This document shows, piece after piece, positions 35,604-45,253 of a stretch of 53,469 nt of DNA. Each line of letters opens with the position of its first letter. Positions within the stretch are counted from its first letter, which is position 1. The DNA is from Actinomycetes bacterium (GTDB taxonomy: Bacteria; Actinomycetota; Acidimicrobiia; Acidimicrobiales; Bog-793): NCBI GenBank assembly GCA_021786195.1, contig JAJYNS010000066.1:1-53469 (forward strand), in the 5' to 3' direction. The position numbers and the translations under genes were made by a program. Under the pieces are notes generated by a model. The model was not told the origin of the DNA. It saw only the letters and a program-made list of their open reading frames with translations, and searched no databases.

Positions 35604-37277
35604 TCAGGCCTCCATGACGACGGGGACGATCATCGGACGACGGCGGGTCCTCTCGTTGACGAGGCGGCCGACGGCCCGCCGGGTCGCCCGGCGCAGCGTG
35701 TCGACGTCGAAGGACCCCGCGCCGACCGCCTCGCCGACCGCCTTGATCACGGCGAGCCTTGCCTCCTCGATCAGCTCCTCGGCCTCGGGAGCGTGCACCC
35801 AGCCGCGAGTGATGATCTCCGGCCCGGTGATCACCTCACCGGCATGGCTGTCGACGGCGAGGACCACGACGACGACCCCCTCCTCGGCGAGCACGCGGCG
35901 GTCGCGCAGCACCCCGGTCCCGATGTCGCCGACGATCCCGTCGACGTAGAGGTACCCGGCGGGAACCTCGCCGTCGAAGTCGATCCCGTCCCCGGTGAGC
36001 AGCACGGCGTCGCCGTCCTCGCACAGCAGCACCTCGTGCTCGTCGACGCCCATCTCGATCGCCAGCCTCGCGTGGCGCAGGAGGTGCCGGTACTCGCCGT
36101 GGACCGGGATGAAGGCCCTCGGGCGGGCGACGGCGAGGAGCGTCGCGAGCTCGCCCTGCTTGGCATGGCCGCTCTCGTGGACGTGGGCGATGCCGGAATG
36201 GATGACCTCGGCGCCCCGGCGGGAGAGCCCGTCCATCACCTTGGCCACCGCCCATTCGTTGCCGGGGATCGCGTGGGAGCTCAGCACGACGACGTCGCCG
36301 TCGGCGACCGTCAGGCGGCGGTTCTCGCCGGCGGCGAGCAGCGTCAAGGCGGACATCGGCTCGCCCTGGGACCCGGTCGAGATCACGCAGACCTCGCCCG
36401 GCGAGAGCTCGTCGACCGCCTCGGCCTCGACCAGGGCCTCCTCCGGCACCGAGAGCAGGCCGAGCTCCCGGCCGAGCGAGACGTTGCGGATCATCGAGCG
36501 ACCGAGCAGCGCGACCCGGCGGTCGTTCGCCACGGCGGCGTCGACGAGCTGCTGGATGCGGTGCAAGTGGCTCGCGAAGCAGGCGACGATGATCCTGCGC
36601 CCCGCCCGCTCGCCGAAGATCTGCCGCAGCGTCTCGCCGACCGACCGCTCGGACTCGGTGTGCCCCGGCTCCTCGGCGTTGGTCGAGTCCGACAGCAGGA
36701 GCCGCACCCCCTCGCCGTCGGCGATCGCCCCGATCCGGGCGAGGTCCGTGCGCCTGCCGTCAACCGGGGTGAGGTCGAGCTTGAAGTCGCCCGAGTGCAG
36801 GATCACGCCCTGGGGGGTGTGCAGGGCGAGGGCGAAGCCGTGGGGCACCGAGTGGGTCACGGGGATGAACTCGACGTCGAACGGCCCGATCTGCCGGCGC
36901 TCGCCGTCGCCTACCTCGACGAGCCTCGCCCGGCCGCCGAGGCCGGCGTCGTCGATGCGAGAGCGCGCCAGGCCGAGGCTGAGCGCGGAGCCGTAGACGG
37001 GCACGTCGAGGCCGGTGAGCAGGTAGCCGAGCGCGCCCGTGTGGTCCTCGTGGCCGTGGGTCAGCACGACGGCCTCGACCCGCTCGGCGTTCTCGAGGAT
37101 GTAGGTGAAATCCGGCAGCACGAGGTCGACGCCGGGCATCTCGGGGTCGGGGAACATCACCCCGCAGTCGATGACGAGGATGCGCCCGGAGTGCTCGACG
37201 ACCGCGCAGTTGCGGCCGATCTCGCCGAGACCGCCGAGAAAGACGACCCGGACGTCCCCGGCTGGCTGTGGGCTCAA
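35604..37277 (-). CDS. rnj: Ribonuclease J
   Basis: Metallo-beta-lactamase/beta-CASP nuclease with 5'-exonuclease and endonuclease activity in mRNA and rRNA processing. The protein is 557 residues, the usual length. The zinc motif HGHEDH is at residues 74-79, after FLGGLGEIGRN and IDCGVMFPD. The beta-CASP block is FASHLHRIQQLVDAA, ISTGSQGEPMSAL and IPVHGEYRHLLRHA, and a C-terminal domain follows. The TTG at 37277 overlaps the dapA stop by 4 bp (TTGA) and directly precedes the conserved N-terminus. The overlap decided the start. It is co-transcribed with rpsO-pnp, linking several RNA-turnover genes. Confidence 0.95.
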   Translation of the reverse strand: MSPQPAGDVRVVFLGGLGEIGRNCAVVEHSGRILVIDCGVMFPDPEMPGVDLVLPDFTYILENAERVEAVVLTHGHEDHTGALGYLLTGLDVPVYGSALSLGLARSRIDDAGLGGRARLVEVGDGERRQIGPFDVEFIPVTHSVPHGFALALHTPQGVILHSGDFKLDLTPVDGRRTDLARIGAIADGEGVRLLLSDSTNAEEPGHTESERSVGETLRQIFGERAGRRIIVACFASHLHRIQQLVDAAVANDRRVALLGRSMIRNVSLGRELGLLSVPEEALVEAEAVDELSPGEVCVISTGSQGEPMSALTLLAAGENRRLTVADGDVVVLSSHAIPGNEWAVAKVMDGLSRRGAEVIHSGIAHVHESGHAKQGELATLLAVARPRAFIPVHGEYRHLLRHARLAIEMGVDEHEVLLCEDGDAVLLTGDGIDFDGEVPAGYLYVDGIVGDIGTGVLRDRRVLAEEGVVVVVLAVDSHAGEVITGPEIITRGWVHAPEAEELIEEARLAVIKAVGEAVGAGSFDVDTLRRATRRAVGRLVNERTRRRPMIVPVVMEA

Positions 37278-38212
37278 CGCGCCGCCGCGCCGGCCGCCGC
37301 GCGGTCGCGCCGCCAGGCCTCGAGCCGCCCGAGCACCGCCTCGGCGCGCTCCTCCAGCCAAGAGGGGCCGGGCCCCAGCGGAAGCCGGCACTGCCCGGCG
37401 GGCAAGCCGAGGACGCGCAGCATCGCCTTCGTCGGCTGCGGGTTGGGCGCCTCGTCGCCGGTCTCGAAGCCGAAGCTCTCGATCAGGGCGGCGTTGACCT
37501 CGCGGGCGCCGGCGACGTCGCCGGAGAGGTAGCGGCCGATCATCTCGCCGCACTCTCGCCCGCACCAGTGCGTGGCGACGCCGATCAGGCCGCTCGCGCC
37601 GATCGAGAGCAGGGGGAGGGTGAGCGCGTCGTCGCCCGAGTAGCACTCGAAGGTCGCCGGGGCCTCGGCCAGCAGGCGGGCCGTGCCGGCCGGGTCACCG
37701 GCCGCGTCCTTCAGCCCGACGACGTTCGGCACCTCGGCGGCGAGGCGCAAAAGCGTCTCCCGGGCGATCCTCCGGCCGGTGCGGACGGGGATGTCGTACA
37801 GCACGACGGGGAGGGTCGTCGCGGCCGCGACCGCTCGGAAGTGCGCCTCGATGCCAGATTGCGACGGGCGGCTGTAGTAGGGCGTGACGGCGAGGATTCC
37901 GGCGACCCCAGCCTGCTCGGCGCGGCGCACGAGCTCGACCGAGTGCGCCGTGTCGTTCGAGGTGGCGCCGGCGAGGACGGGGACGGGGACGGCCCCGCCG
38001 ACGGCGCGCCAGAGCTCGACGCGCTCCTCGTCGGTGAGCGCCGAGGCCTCCCCGGTCGATCCGGTGAGGAGCAGACCGTCCGATCCCTCGGCGACAAGAT
38101 GGCGGGCGAGGCGGACGGCGCCGTCGAGGTCCAAGGCGCCGGCCTCCTCGAACGGCGTCACCATCGCCGTGACCACCCGGCCGAAGCGGGCCGGCGGCGG
38201 GTGCTCGCGCAT
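37274..38212 (-). CDS. dapA: 4-hydroxy-tetrahydrodipicolinate synthase
   Basis: Condenses pyruvate with aspartate semialdehyde, the first committed step to lysine and diaminopimelate. The protein is 312 residues. The Schiff-base lysine is Lys168 (NVVGLKDAAGD) and the catalytic tyrosine Tyr139 (VVLYDIPVRTG). The GSTGEASALT substrate loop and LAGATSNDTAHSVEL are normal. It lies 87 bp after dapB; in several other actinobacteria thyX sits in this gap, but there is no such gene here. The start is ATG 38212 without a clear SD. Confidence 0.95.
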   Translation of the reverse strand: MREHPPPARFGRVVTAMVTPFEEAGALDLDGAVRLARHLVAEGSDGLLLTGSTGEASALTDEERVELWRAVGGAVPVPVLAGATSNDTAHSVELVRRAEQAGVAGILAVTPYYSRPSQSGIEAHFRAVAAATTLPVVLYDIPVRTGRRIARETLLRLAAEVPNVVGLKDAAGDPAGTARLLAEAPATFECYSGDDALTLPLLSIGASGLIGVATHWCGRECGEMIGRYLSGDVAGAREVNAALIESFGFETGDEAPNPQPTKAMLRVLGLPAGQCRLPLGPGPSWLEERAEAVLGRLEAWRRDRAAAGAAAR

Positions 38213-38299
38213 CGACCCGACGCTACCAGCACCAGGGACGCCCGGGCCCGGCGCAGCTGCAGCCCTCGGGGACGCCTCCTGCTCCTGCCTCCAGCGCCG

Positions 38300-39115
38300 T
38301 CAGATCCCGAGCACCGCCTCCAGCCCGACGCTCAGCCCCCGAAGCTCGGGCACCCGCCGGACGGCGGCGAGCACCCCCGGGACGAAAGAGGTCCGGTCGT
38401 AGGAGTCCGCCCGGATGGTGAGCGACTGGCCCGGGCCCCCGAAGAGCACCTCCTGGTGCGCGACGAGACCGGGCAGGCGGACGGCGTGGATGCGGACCTC
38501 GCCTTCGAAGCTCGCGCCCCGAGCCCCGGGGATGGGCTCCTCGTTGGTCGGCTCGGCGGGCGGCCGGAGCCCCGCGCGACGGCGCGCCCGGGCGACTCGG
38601 CGGGCGGTCTCGATGGCGGTGCCCGAGGGGGCGTCGCGCTTTCGATCGTGGTGCAGCTCGACGATCTCGGCTGCGGGGAGGTGCGCGGCCGCGATCTCGG
38701 CGAAGCGCATGGACAGCACCGCGGCGATGGAGAAGTTCGGCGCGAGCACGCAAGCAGGGGCACCTTCGGCGCCGAACAGGTCGCCGAGGCGCTCGAGGTC
38801 CTCCGCCCCGATCCCCGTGGTCCCCGAGACGGCGCGCACCCCGTGCGCGGCGCACCATTCCAGCACGGCGAGCGCCGCGCCGGCCCGGGTGAAGTCGACG
38901 ACCACGTCCACGCCGCGGCCCTCGAGCTCCTCCACGGCGGCGAGGACGGTGATGTCGCCGGCGGGGCCGGCGATCCCGGGGACGACTTGCCCGAGCGGCC
39001 GGCCGGCCACGGCCGGGTCGACCGCGGCGACGAGGTCGAGGTCCGGCGCTTCGGCGACGGCGAGGCAGACCGTCTGACCCATGCGCCCGGCGGCGCCGGT
39101 CACCGCGAGCCTCAG
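38300..39115 (-). CDS. dapB: 4-hydroxy-tetrahydrodipicolinate reductase, CTG start
   Basis: NAD(P)H-dependent second enzyme of the diaminopimelate/lysine pathway, about 271 residues. The Rossmann motif GAAGRMGQ lies at residues 7-14, and the catalytic ELHHDRKRDAPSGTA segment is intact. The conserved first strand (RLAVTGAAGRMG) leaves no room for an ATG, GTG or TTG. The only GTG (39103) would remove that strand. A CTG at 39115 overlaps the upstream stop as CTGA and has GAGGAG 8 nt before it, an ideal SD distance. I therefore annotate a CTG start. It is coupled to the M16 peptidase gene. Confidence 0.92.
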   Translation of the reverse strand: MRLAVTGAAGRMGQTVCLAVAEAPDLDLVAAVDPAVAGRPLGQVVPGIAGPAGDITVLAAVEELEGRGVDVVVDFTRAGAALAVLEWCAAHGVRAVSGTTGIGAEDLERLGDLFGAEGAPACVLAPNFSIAAVLSMRFAEIAAAHLPAAEIVELHHDRKRDAPSGTAIETARRVARARRRAGLRPPAEPTNEEPIPGARGASFEGEVRIHAVRLPGLVAHQEVLFGGPGQSLTIRADSYDRTSFVPGVLAAVRRVPELRGLSVGLEAVLGI

Positions 39116-40350
39116 CAGGCGAGCTCCTCCTCGTCGAAGGGACCGACCGCGGCGAGGACGCGGGTCGCCGACAGGACCTCCTGCGCCACCTCGGCGACCT
39201 CCTCGACGCTGACCGCCTTGATCCGGCGGGTCACCTCCTCGACGCTCAGCACCTCGTCGTGGAGCAGCAGGCTCGCGCCGATGCGCGACATGCGCGAGCC
39301 CGACTCCTCGAGGCCGAGGATGGTGTCGGCGCTGAGGTGGCCCTTCGCGAGCTCGACCTCCTCTGGACGCGCGCCCTGGGCCGCGAGCTCCTCGAACTCC
39401 CCGACGACGAGGTCGAGGACCTCCTTGACGCGCTCGGGGGCCGTGCCAACCGAGACCGACAGCGCACCGGTGTCGGCGAAGGCGACCCGGTCGGAGACGA
39501 CCGAGTAGGCGAGGCCACGCTCCTCGCGGATCTTCTGGAACAGCCGAGAGGAGATCCCGCCCCCGAGGCTGTGGTTGAGGAGGGAGAGGGCGAAGCGCTT
39601 CGGCGAGCGCCGTTCCGGGCCACGCATCCCGATGACGAGGTGGGCCTGCTCGGTGTCCCTCGTCGTCACGTCGAGCGGTCTGACCTCCTTCCCCGGGGCG
39701 AGGCGCGCCGGCGGGCCGCCCCGGTCGGCGCCGGCGAACCTTCGCTCGAGCAGCTCGGCGATGCGGTCGTGCTCGACGTCGCCGGCCGCCGCGACGACGA
39801 TGTTCGCCGGACGGTAGTGGTCCTCGAAGAACGACCGGATCTCGGCGATGCCGACGTCGGAGATCACCTCCGGGTCGCCGAGCACGTCGCGCCCCAGCGG
39901 ATGGGAGGGGAACAGCGCCCCGGCGAAGCGCTCCTGCACGACGTCGGCCGGCTCGTCGAGGTGCATCAGCACCTCCTCGAGGATCACCTGGCGCTCGGCG
40001 TCGACCTCCTGGGGCCGGAAGGCCGGGTCGGTCATGATGTCGCAGAGGATGTCGAGGCCGAGACCGAGGTCCTCGGCGAGCGTCCGGATGTAGAAGGTCG
40101 TGTACTCCTTCGTCGTGAAGGCGTTCATGTCGCCGCCGACGGCGTCGACGTCCTCGGCGATCGAGCGCGCCGAGCGCTCGGGGGTTCCCTTGAACAGCAG
40201 GTGCTCGAGGAAGTGGGAGATTCCGGCCTGGTGCCCGTCCTCGTCGCGCGAGCCCGTGCCGACCCAGAAGCCGGTGCAGGCGCTGCGGACGCCCGGCATC
40301 CTCTCCGTGACGAGCCGGATCCCGCATGCCAGCTGGTCGACCCGGATCAT
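39112..40350 (-). CDS. M16 family zinc peptidase (mitochondrial processing peptidase-like)
   Basis: Zinc metallopeptidase of the insulinase/pitrilysin family, 412 residues. The inverted zinc motif HFLEH is at residues 46-50 and the distal glutamate lies in ERQVILEEVLMH. The second half has the inactive-domain signature LGGGISSRLFQKIREERGLAYSV. This type of gene (pepR) is commonly found after pnp in actinobacteria, and its substrate is unknown. It begins at ATG 40350, 43 bp after pnp. Its last codons carry the GAGGAG that probably serves as SD for dapB. Confidence 0.92.
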   Translation of the reverse strand: MIRVDQLACGIRLVTERMPGVRSACTGFWVGTGSRDEDGHQAGISHFLEHLLFKGTPERSARSIAEDVDAVGGDMNAFTTKEYTTFYIRTLAEDLGLGLDILCDIMTDPAFRPQEVDAERQVILEEVLMHLDEPADVVQERFAGALFPSHPLGRDVLGDPEVISDVGIAEIRSFFEDHYRPANIVVAAAGDVEHDRIAELLERRFAGADRGGPPARLAPGKEVRPLDVTTRDTEQAHLVIGMRGPERRSPKRFALSLLNHSLGGGISSRLFQKIREERGLAYSVVSDRVAFADTGALSVSVGTAPERVKEVLDLVVGEFEELAAQGARPEEVELAKGHLSADTILGLEESGSRMSRIGASLLLHDEVLSVEEVTRRIKAVSVEEVAEVAQEVLSATRVLAAVGPFDEEELAC

Positions 40351-40393
40351 CGTGTCGACCGGCCGGCACTAGGCGAGCGGCCCGCGGTCGCGC

Positions 40394-42793
40394 TCAGCGG
40401 CGTGGCCCGCCACGCCGGCGGGGACCGCCGGAGCGCGGCCCGCTCGGCGGGCGGGCGTCGACCGGGCCGAGGCGGCCGAAGTCCCGCTCGATCTCGGCGG
40501 CGAACTCGTCCTCGAAGGACACCCGCTTCGGGCCGCCCGCCTTCTCGCCCGCCGAGCCGGCCGGCTCTTCCGCCGAGCGGGCCGGCGAGGTGGGCTCGGG
40601 CCTGGCACCCCCGATGCGCTCGCCGTCCTCCCCGACGAGGGAGAGGGAGACCTTGCCCTGAGGGTCGATGTCGTCGACGATCACCCTTACGTTCTGACCG
40701 AGGCTGACGACGTCCTCGACGCGCTCGACCCGCTTCCCGCCGCCGAGGCGGCTGATGTGGAGCAGGCCGTCCCGGCCGGGGAGGATGTTGACGAAGGCGC
40801 CGAACTTCGTGATGTTCACGACCTTGCCGTCGTAGACGCCGCCGACCTCGGCGACGGGCGGGTCGAGGATGAGCTCGATCCGGCGGCGGGCCTCGTCGAC
40901 GGCGACGGACTCCTTCGCACCGATGGTGACCCGGCCGACGCCGTCCTCGTCATCGATCGCGATGTCGGCGCCGGTCTCCTGCTGCAGGGTGTTGATCACC
41001 TTGCCCTTCGGGCCGATCACCTCGCCGATCTTGTCGACGGGGATCTCGAAGGTGACGATCTTCGGCGCGTGGGGCTTCACCGCCGGTGCCGGCTCGGCGA
41101 TCGCCTTCGCCATCACCTCGAGCACCGCGAGGCGAGCCTCTCGTGCCTGGCGCAGCGCCTGGGCGAGCACCTCGGCGGGAAGTCCGTCGATCTTCGTGTC
41201 GAGCTGGAGGGCGGTGACGAAGTCACGGGTACCCGCCACCTTGAAGTCCATGTCCCCGAAGGCGTCCTCGGCGCCGAGGATGTCGGTGAGCGTCGTGTAC
41301 TTGCCCTCGGCGTGCACGAGGCCCATGGCGATGCCGGCCACCGGAGCCTTGATCGGGACACCGGCGTCCATGAGCGACAGCGTGGAGGCGCAGACCGAGG
41401 CCATCGAGGTCGACCCGTTCGAGGACAGCACCTCGGAGACGAGCCGGAGCGTGTAGGGGAACTCGTCCTCCGGCGGCACGACGGGGAGCAGCGCCCGCTC
41501 GGCGAGCAGGCCGTGGCCGATCTCCCTCCGTTTCGGGCCGCGCAGGAAGCCCGTCTCTCCCGTCGAGAACGGCGGGAAGTTGTAGTGGTGCATGTAGCGC
41601 TTCGTCTCGTCGACCCCGATCGTGTCCAGCTGCTGGCTCATGCGGGGCATGCCGAGCGTCGCGACGTCGAGCACCTGGGTGTCTCCCCGCTGGAACAGCC
41701 CCGAGCCGTGCGCGGTCGGGATCAGGCCGATCTCGGCCGACAGCGGGCGGATGTCGGTCGTCCTGCGCCCGTCGATGCGGACGCCCTCCTCGACGATGCG
41801 CCGCCGGACGATCTTCTTGGTGTAGGCACGCACCGCCGCCTTGATCTCCCGGCCGCGCTCGGGGAACTCGGCCTCGAGCGCCTCGAGGACCTCGGCGGTC
41901 GCCGCGTCGAGCGCCGCCGAGCGCTCCGCCTTCGTCGTGATCGAGTTCGCCGCCGCGATCGCCTCGCCGCCGACCGCGACGACCCGGTCGTAGACGTCCT
42001 CGCCGTAGTCGACATAGAGCTGATAGGGGATCGGGGGCTTGGCCCCGGCGACCGCCACAAGCTCCCGCTGCAGCTGGATCGACTCTCGGATCCACCGCTT
42101 GGCCGCCTCGATGCCCTGCGCGATGACCTCCTCGGTCGCCTTGGGCGCGCCCTGCTCGTAGTACTGCCAGGCCCGCTCGGTCCCGCCGGCCTCGACCATC
42201 ATGATCGCGATCTCGGCGTCGGGCTCCTCGGAGAGCGCTCGACCGGCGACGACGAGCTCGAAGGTCGACGCGTCGCCCTGCTGGTAGGTGCAGTGGGGCA
42301 GCCACTCCCCTTCGGTCGACCACGCGACGCGCACCGCGCCGATCGGGCCGTCGAAGGGGATCCCGGAGATCATCAAGGCGGCCGAGGCACCGTTGATCGC
42401 GACGACGTCGTGGGGGTTCTCCTGGTCGGCCCCGAGGACGGTGCCGACGATGTGCACCTCGTTGCGGAAGCCCTCCGGGAACGAGGGGCGAAGCGGGCGG
42501 TCGATCAGCCGGTCGATGAGGATCGCCTGGTCGCTGGCACGGCCCTCGCGCCGGAAGAACGACCCGGGCACCTTGCCCGCGGCGTACATCCGCTCCTCGA
42601 CGTCGACCGTCAGGGGGAAGAAGTCCTGCCCCTCGCGGACGGTCCTCGAGGCCGTCGCGGTGACGAGGACCATCGTGTCGCCGATGCGGGCGACGACCGC
42701 TCCGTCCGCCTGGAGGGCGAGCTTCCCGGTCTCGAACGAAAGGACGCGGTCGGTCCCCGAGATCGGGGCCGACACCTTCGTGGGATCTGGCAT
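40394..42793 (-). CDS. pnp: Polyribonucleotide nucleotidyltransferase (PNPase)
   Basis: Phosphorolytic 3'-5' exoribonuclease of 799 residues. It has two RNase PH-like domains; the second carries DILGAEDAFGDMDFKVAGT with the catalytic aspartates. It then has a KH domain (GEVIGPKGKVINTLQQETGADIAIDDE) and an S1 domain (VYDGKVVNITKFGAFVNILPGRDGLLHISRL). The C-terminal tail of about 100 residues is Ala/Gly/Arg/Pro-rich and longer than in E. coli. ATG 42793 has AGGAG just upstream. The long structured leader between rpsO and pnp suggests post-transcriptional control, as known for other pnp genes. Confidence 0.97.
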   Translation of the reverse strand: MPDPTKVSAPISGTDRVLSFETGKLALQADGAVVARIGDTMVLVTATASRTVREGQDFFPLTVDVEERMYAAGKVPGSFFRREGRASDQAILIDRLIDRPLRPSFPEGFRNEVHIVGTVLGADQENPHDVVAINGASAALMISGIPFDGPIGAVRVAWSTEGEWLPHCTYQQGDASTFELVVAGRALSEEPDAEIAIMMVEAGGTERAWQYYEQGAPKATEEVIAQGIEAAKRWIRESIQLQRELVAVAGAKPPIPYQLYVDYGEDVYDRVVAVGGEAIAAANSITTKAERSAALDAATAEVLEALEAEFPERGREIKAAVRAYTKKIVRRRIVEEGVRIDGRRTTDIRPLSAEIGLIPTAHGSGLFQRGDTQVLDVATLGMPRMSQQLDTIGVDETKRYMHHYNFPPFSTGETGFLRGPKRREIGHGLLAERALLPVVPPEDEFPYTLRLVSEVLSSNGSTSMASVCASTLSLMDAGVPIKAPVAGIAMGLVHAEGKYTTLTDILGAEDAFGDMDFKVAGTRDFVTALQLDTKIDGLPAEVLAQALRQAREARLAVLEVMAKAIAEPAPAVKPHAPKIVTFEIPVDKIGEVIGPKGKVINTLQQETGADIAIDDEDGVGRVTIGAKESVAVDEARRRIELILDPPVAEVGGVYDGKVVNITKFGAFVNILPGRDGLLHISRLGGGKRVERVEDVVSLGQNVRVIVDDIDPQGKVSLSLVGEDGERIGGARPEPTSPARSAEEPAGSAGEKAGGPKRVSFEDEFAAEIERDFGRLGPVDARPPSGPRSGGPRRRGGPRR

Positions 42794-43020
42794 GTAGCTC
42801 CTAGGTGCTCGAGGGCACCCGCGCCGGCCAGTTCCCAGTGGTCGAGCACCCGAGCGTGCCGAGGACCCGGCGACTGGCAGCTGACCCCTGCGGGGGCCAC
42901 GGATATCGCGGGACCTGCCTTTGCGGGCACCCGGCCCGGCAGAACCCTATGTGCTGCCGGGCAGGTGCCCCGCCCGGCCGGTCCCTCGAGCGCCCGCCGG
43001 CCGAGACCGGGGGCGAGCTC
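42794..43020 (-). promoter_or_regulatory. Structured leader between rpsO and pnp
   Basis: This 227-bp gene-free stretch has two strong inverted repeats. GCCCGGCAG (42934-42942) pairs with CTGCCGGGC (42954-42962) around an 11-nt loop. GGTGCTCGA (42804-42812) pairs with TCGAGCACC (42842-42850); this second stem ends immediately upstream of the pnp SD. The position corresponds to the Actino-pnp RNA motif known ahead of actinobacterial pnp, and to the RNase III-processed pnp leader of enterobacteria. I cannot confirm a match to the Actino-pnp covariance model by eye. Confidence 0.55.
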
Positions 43021-43278
43021 CTAGCGGCGGATTCCGAGCCTCGCGATCAGCCCGCGGTAGCGCTCCACGTCGTTGGCCCTCACGTAGTCGAGGAACCTCC
43101 GCCGACGCCCGATGAGCTTCATCAGCCCCCGGCGGGTGTGGTGGTCGCCCTTGTGGAGACGGAGGTGCTCGGTGAGGTGGTTGATCCGCTCCGTGAGGAG
43201 CGCCACCTGGACCTCGGGAGAGCCGGTGTCGGTCTCGTGGAGCCGGTACTCGGCGATCGTCGCCGTCTTGTCGGGCAT
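43021..43278 (-). CDS. rpsO: 30S ribosomal protein uS15
   Basis: Primary 16S rRNA-binding protein of the small subunit platform, 85 residues by this start. The sequence shows the S15 pattern [49 protein letters not shown] and ends [13 protein letters not shown]. The ATG at 43278 has only a weak SD (GAGG about 12 nt upstream). It heads the rpsO-pnp-M16-dapB-dapA-rnj block. The 140-bp gap to priA upstream should hold its promoter, but I do not recognise good -35 and -10 elements there. Confidence 0.97.
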   Translation of the reverse strand: MPDKTATIAEYRLHETDTGSPEVQVALLTERINHLTEHLRLHKGDHHTRRGLMKLIGRRRRFLDYVRANDVERYRGLIARLGIRR

Positions 43279-43418
43279 GCGCGCTGCAGACCTCGGATTG
43301 GGCTCGAGCCCCGACCGTTCGAGCGGATGCCCGGACGCCCGGAGGACGGTCCGGCCGCGATGGGTGCGCGACCGGGTCGGCCTGGACCGACCGCACCAGG
43401 CTAGCAGGTCGGCCGCCC

Positions 43419-45233
43419 TCAGGCGTCACGCGGGTCGACCTCGACTCGGACCTTCGCCCCGAGCTTGCCTGCTCCGCCGAGCGCGTCGGCGAGCGCGTCG
43501 GCGAGCGCCTCCGGGTCCGGCGCACGCACGAGGTAGCGGCCGCCGGCTGCCCGGGCGACCTCCACGGACCCCTCGAGGGCGGCGGCGAGCTCCGCCGCCT
43601 GGGCACCCGACAGCGCCGCGAGCGCGCGCCACGGCGGCAGGTCGAGCGCCTCGCGGCGGGCCAGCTCGGCGGTGGCGAGGATCCCCGGGTCGGCGCGCTC
43701 CACCGAGCGAAGGACCTCGTCGCCGGGAAGGCGGGTCTGCACGATCAGCCTCGGCGTCGGGCCGCCGGGGCCTCTGCGAGCGCGGCCGAGCAGCCGGGCG
43801 GCCCGTACGATCAGCGCGAGCGCCTGCTCGGCAGCGCGAAAGCGCGGCGCGAGGAGCTCGGCGTCGATGTCGAGGAAGACGACGAGGGACGCGGCCCGAG
43901 CCCGGTGGAGCACCGCCTCGGTGCCGACGAGCACCTCGGCCTCGGGCAGGTCTCCCGCGCGCCGGGCGGCACGCCCGCTCACCTCGGCGACCGAGCGCCC
44001 CGTCAGGGCGGCGAGCTCCTCGCCGACCCGCTGGACGCCGAGCCCGAGCAGCCGAAGCCGCGTCCCGCCGCAGCGTGGGCAGGTGGGCTCGGCGCCGGCG
44101 CCGCAGCGGGCACAGCCGAGCGCGACCCGGCCCGCCTCGTCCTCGCGCTCGGCCAGGGGCGCATGGCAGCGCTCGCAGCGGCGGAGCTCCCCGCAGGCGG
44201 CACAGGCGAGCAGCCGGGCGCGGCCTGTCCGGTTGAGCACGCAGACGACCGGCAGGTCCGGCCGAGCCGCCCGGGCCGAGGCGATCGCCGGCGCGAGCCT
44301 CGGCGAGTACCGGCCGGCGCGGGGGTCCTCGGCCGAGCGGTCGACGACCTCGACCGGCGGCCATCCCGCCCGCTCGAGCGCCCTCGAGAGCGTGACGAGC
44401 CGGCCCCAGCGAAGCTGCTCGAGCGTCGGGCAGGGCGAGACGAGGACGCAGGGCGCTCCGGCACGCGCCGCACGCCTGGCGACGAGCACCGGGGCCGACC
44501 AGGTCGGCACCCGGGTCTCGACGTAGGCGTCGTCGTGGGCGTCGAGGACCACGAACACGGCAGCCTCGCCCAGGCTTGCGAGCGCCGCCGCCCTGCTCCC
44601 GACGACGACTCGCCCGCCGGCCGCCGCCTCTGCCCACTGCTCGGGGTACCTGGCGACCGGGAGGCCGGCGCGCTCGAGGCGCCCGGAGAGCACCTCGACG
44701 TCGTGGCGCTCGGGCACCAGCACGAGGGCGGACCTCCGGCGGTCCCCGCCGACCAGGGCGAGGACGAGCTCGAGCCGGGGGGCGAGGGGCGGCAGGCGCA
44801 CCACCGCCCGCCCGGCGGAAAGCGCCTGGCGGGCGGCGGCGGCGAGGGCGGGCGCCCAGCCCCGGACGGGTCCCTGACGCGCCTCGGCGTCGGCGCCGGC
44901 TCCCGGCGCGCACGGCGGCGGCAGGGCGTGAACCGTGCGGGGCGGCGACGCGGCGCTCAGCAGCGGGCGCAGGCGGCCCGAGTAGCGCCAGGCGCCCCAG
45001 CGGGCCAGCTCGACGACGCCGGGCTCCGGGCCGAGTGAGACCACCTCGGCGACGTCTCGCAACGGCACCGCGGAGGGCGCGGCCGCGCCCGTCTCGACGA
45101 CCCACCCTCGTACCCGACGGCCCTGGAGCGGGACTCGCACGATCGTGCCGACCCGGATCTCTCGGGCGAGACGCTCGGGGACCGAGTAGTCGAAGGCCCT
45201 GTCGATCCCGGAGAGGTCGGGCAGGACCCGCAC
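43419..45233 (-). CDS. priA: Primosomal protein N' (PriA), helicase motifs lost
   Basis: Replication-restart protein homologue of 604 residues. The N-terminal 3'-DNA-binding domain is recognisable ([18 protein letters not shown]...[19 protein letters not shown]). The zinc-binding cysteines are also present: [17 protein letters not shown]...[16 protein letters not shown]. But no Walker A GKT is found, and the DEEH box is replaced by VLDAHDDAY, so it should not hydrolyse ATP. This loss is a known feature of actinobacterial PriA. It may still act as a DNA-binding loading platform. The start is GTG 45233, 20 bp after metK, at the end of the mihF-gmk-rpoZ-coaBC-metK-priA block. Confidence 0.92.
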   Translation of the reverse strand: MRVLPDLSGIDRAFDYSVPERLAREIRVGTIVRVPLQGRRVRGWVVETGAAAPSAVPLRDVAEVVSLGPEPGVVELARWGAWRYSGRLRPLLSAASPPRTVHALPPPCAPGAGADAEARQGPVRGWAPALAAAARQALSAGRAVVRLPPLAPRLELVLALVGGDRRRSALVLVPERHDVEVLSGRLERAGLPVARYPEQWAEAAAGGRVVVGSRAAALASLGEAAVFVVLDAHDDAYVETRVPTWSAPVLVARRAARAGAPCVLVSPCPTLEQLRWGRLVTLSRALERAGWPPVEVVDRSAEDPRAGRYSPRLAPAIASARAARPDLPVVCVLNRTGRARLLACAACGELRRCERCHAPLAEREDEAGRVALGCARCGAGAEPTCPRCGGTRLRLLGLGVQRVGEELAALTGRSVAEVSGRAARRAGDLPEAEVLVGTEAVLHRARAASLVVFLDIDAELLAPRFRAAEQALALIVRAARLLGRARRGPGGPTPRLIVQTRLPGDEVLRSVERADPGILATAELARREALDLPPWRALAALSGAQAAELAAALEGSVEVARAAGGRYLVRAPDPEALADALADALGGAGKLGAKVRVEVDPRDA

Positions 45234-45253
45234 GACGGCGGGTTGCGCCTCGG

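Noticed and set aside
38213-38299. A thyX gene between dapB and dapA, as in some actinobacteria
   Set aside because: The gap is only 87 bp and has no ThyX-like frame.
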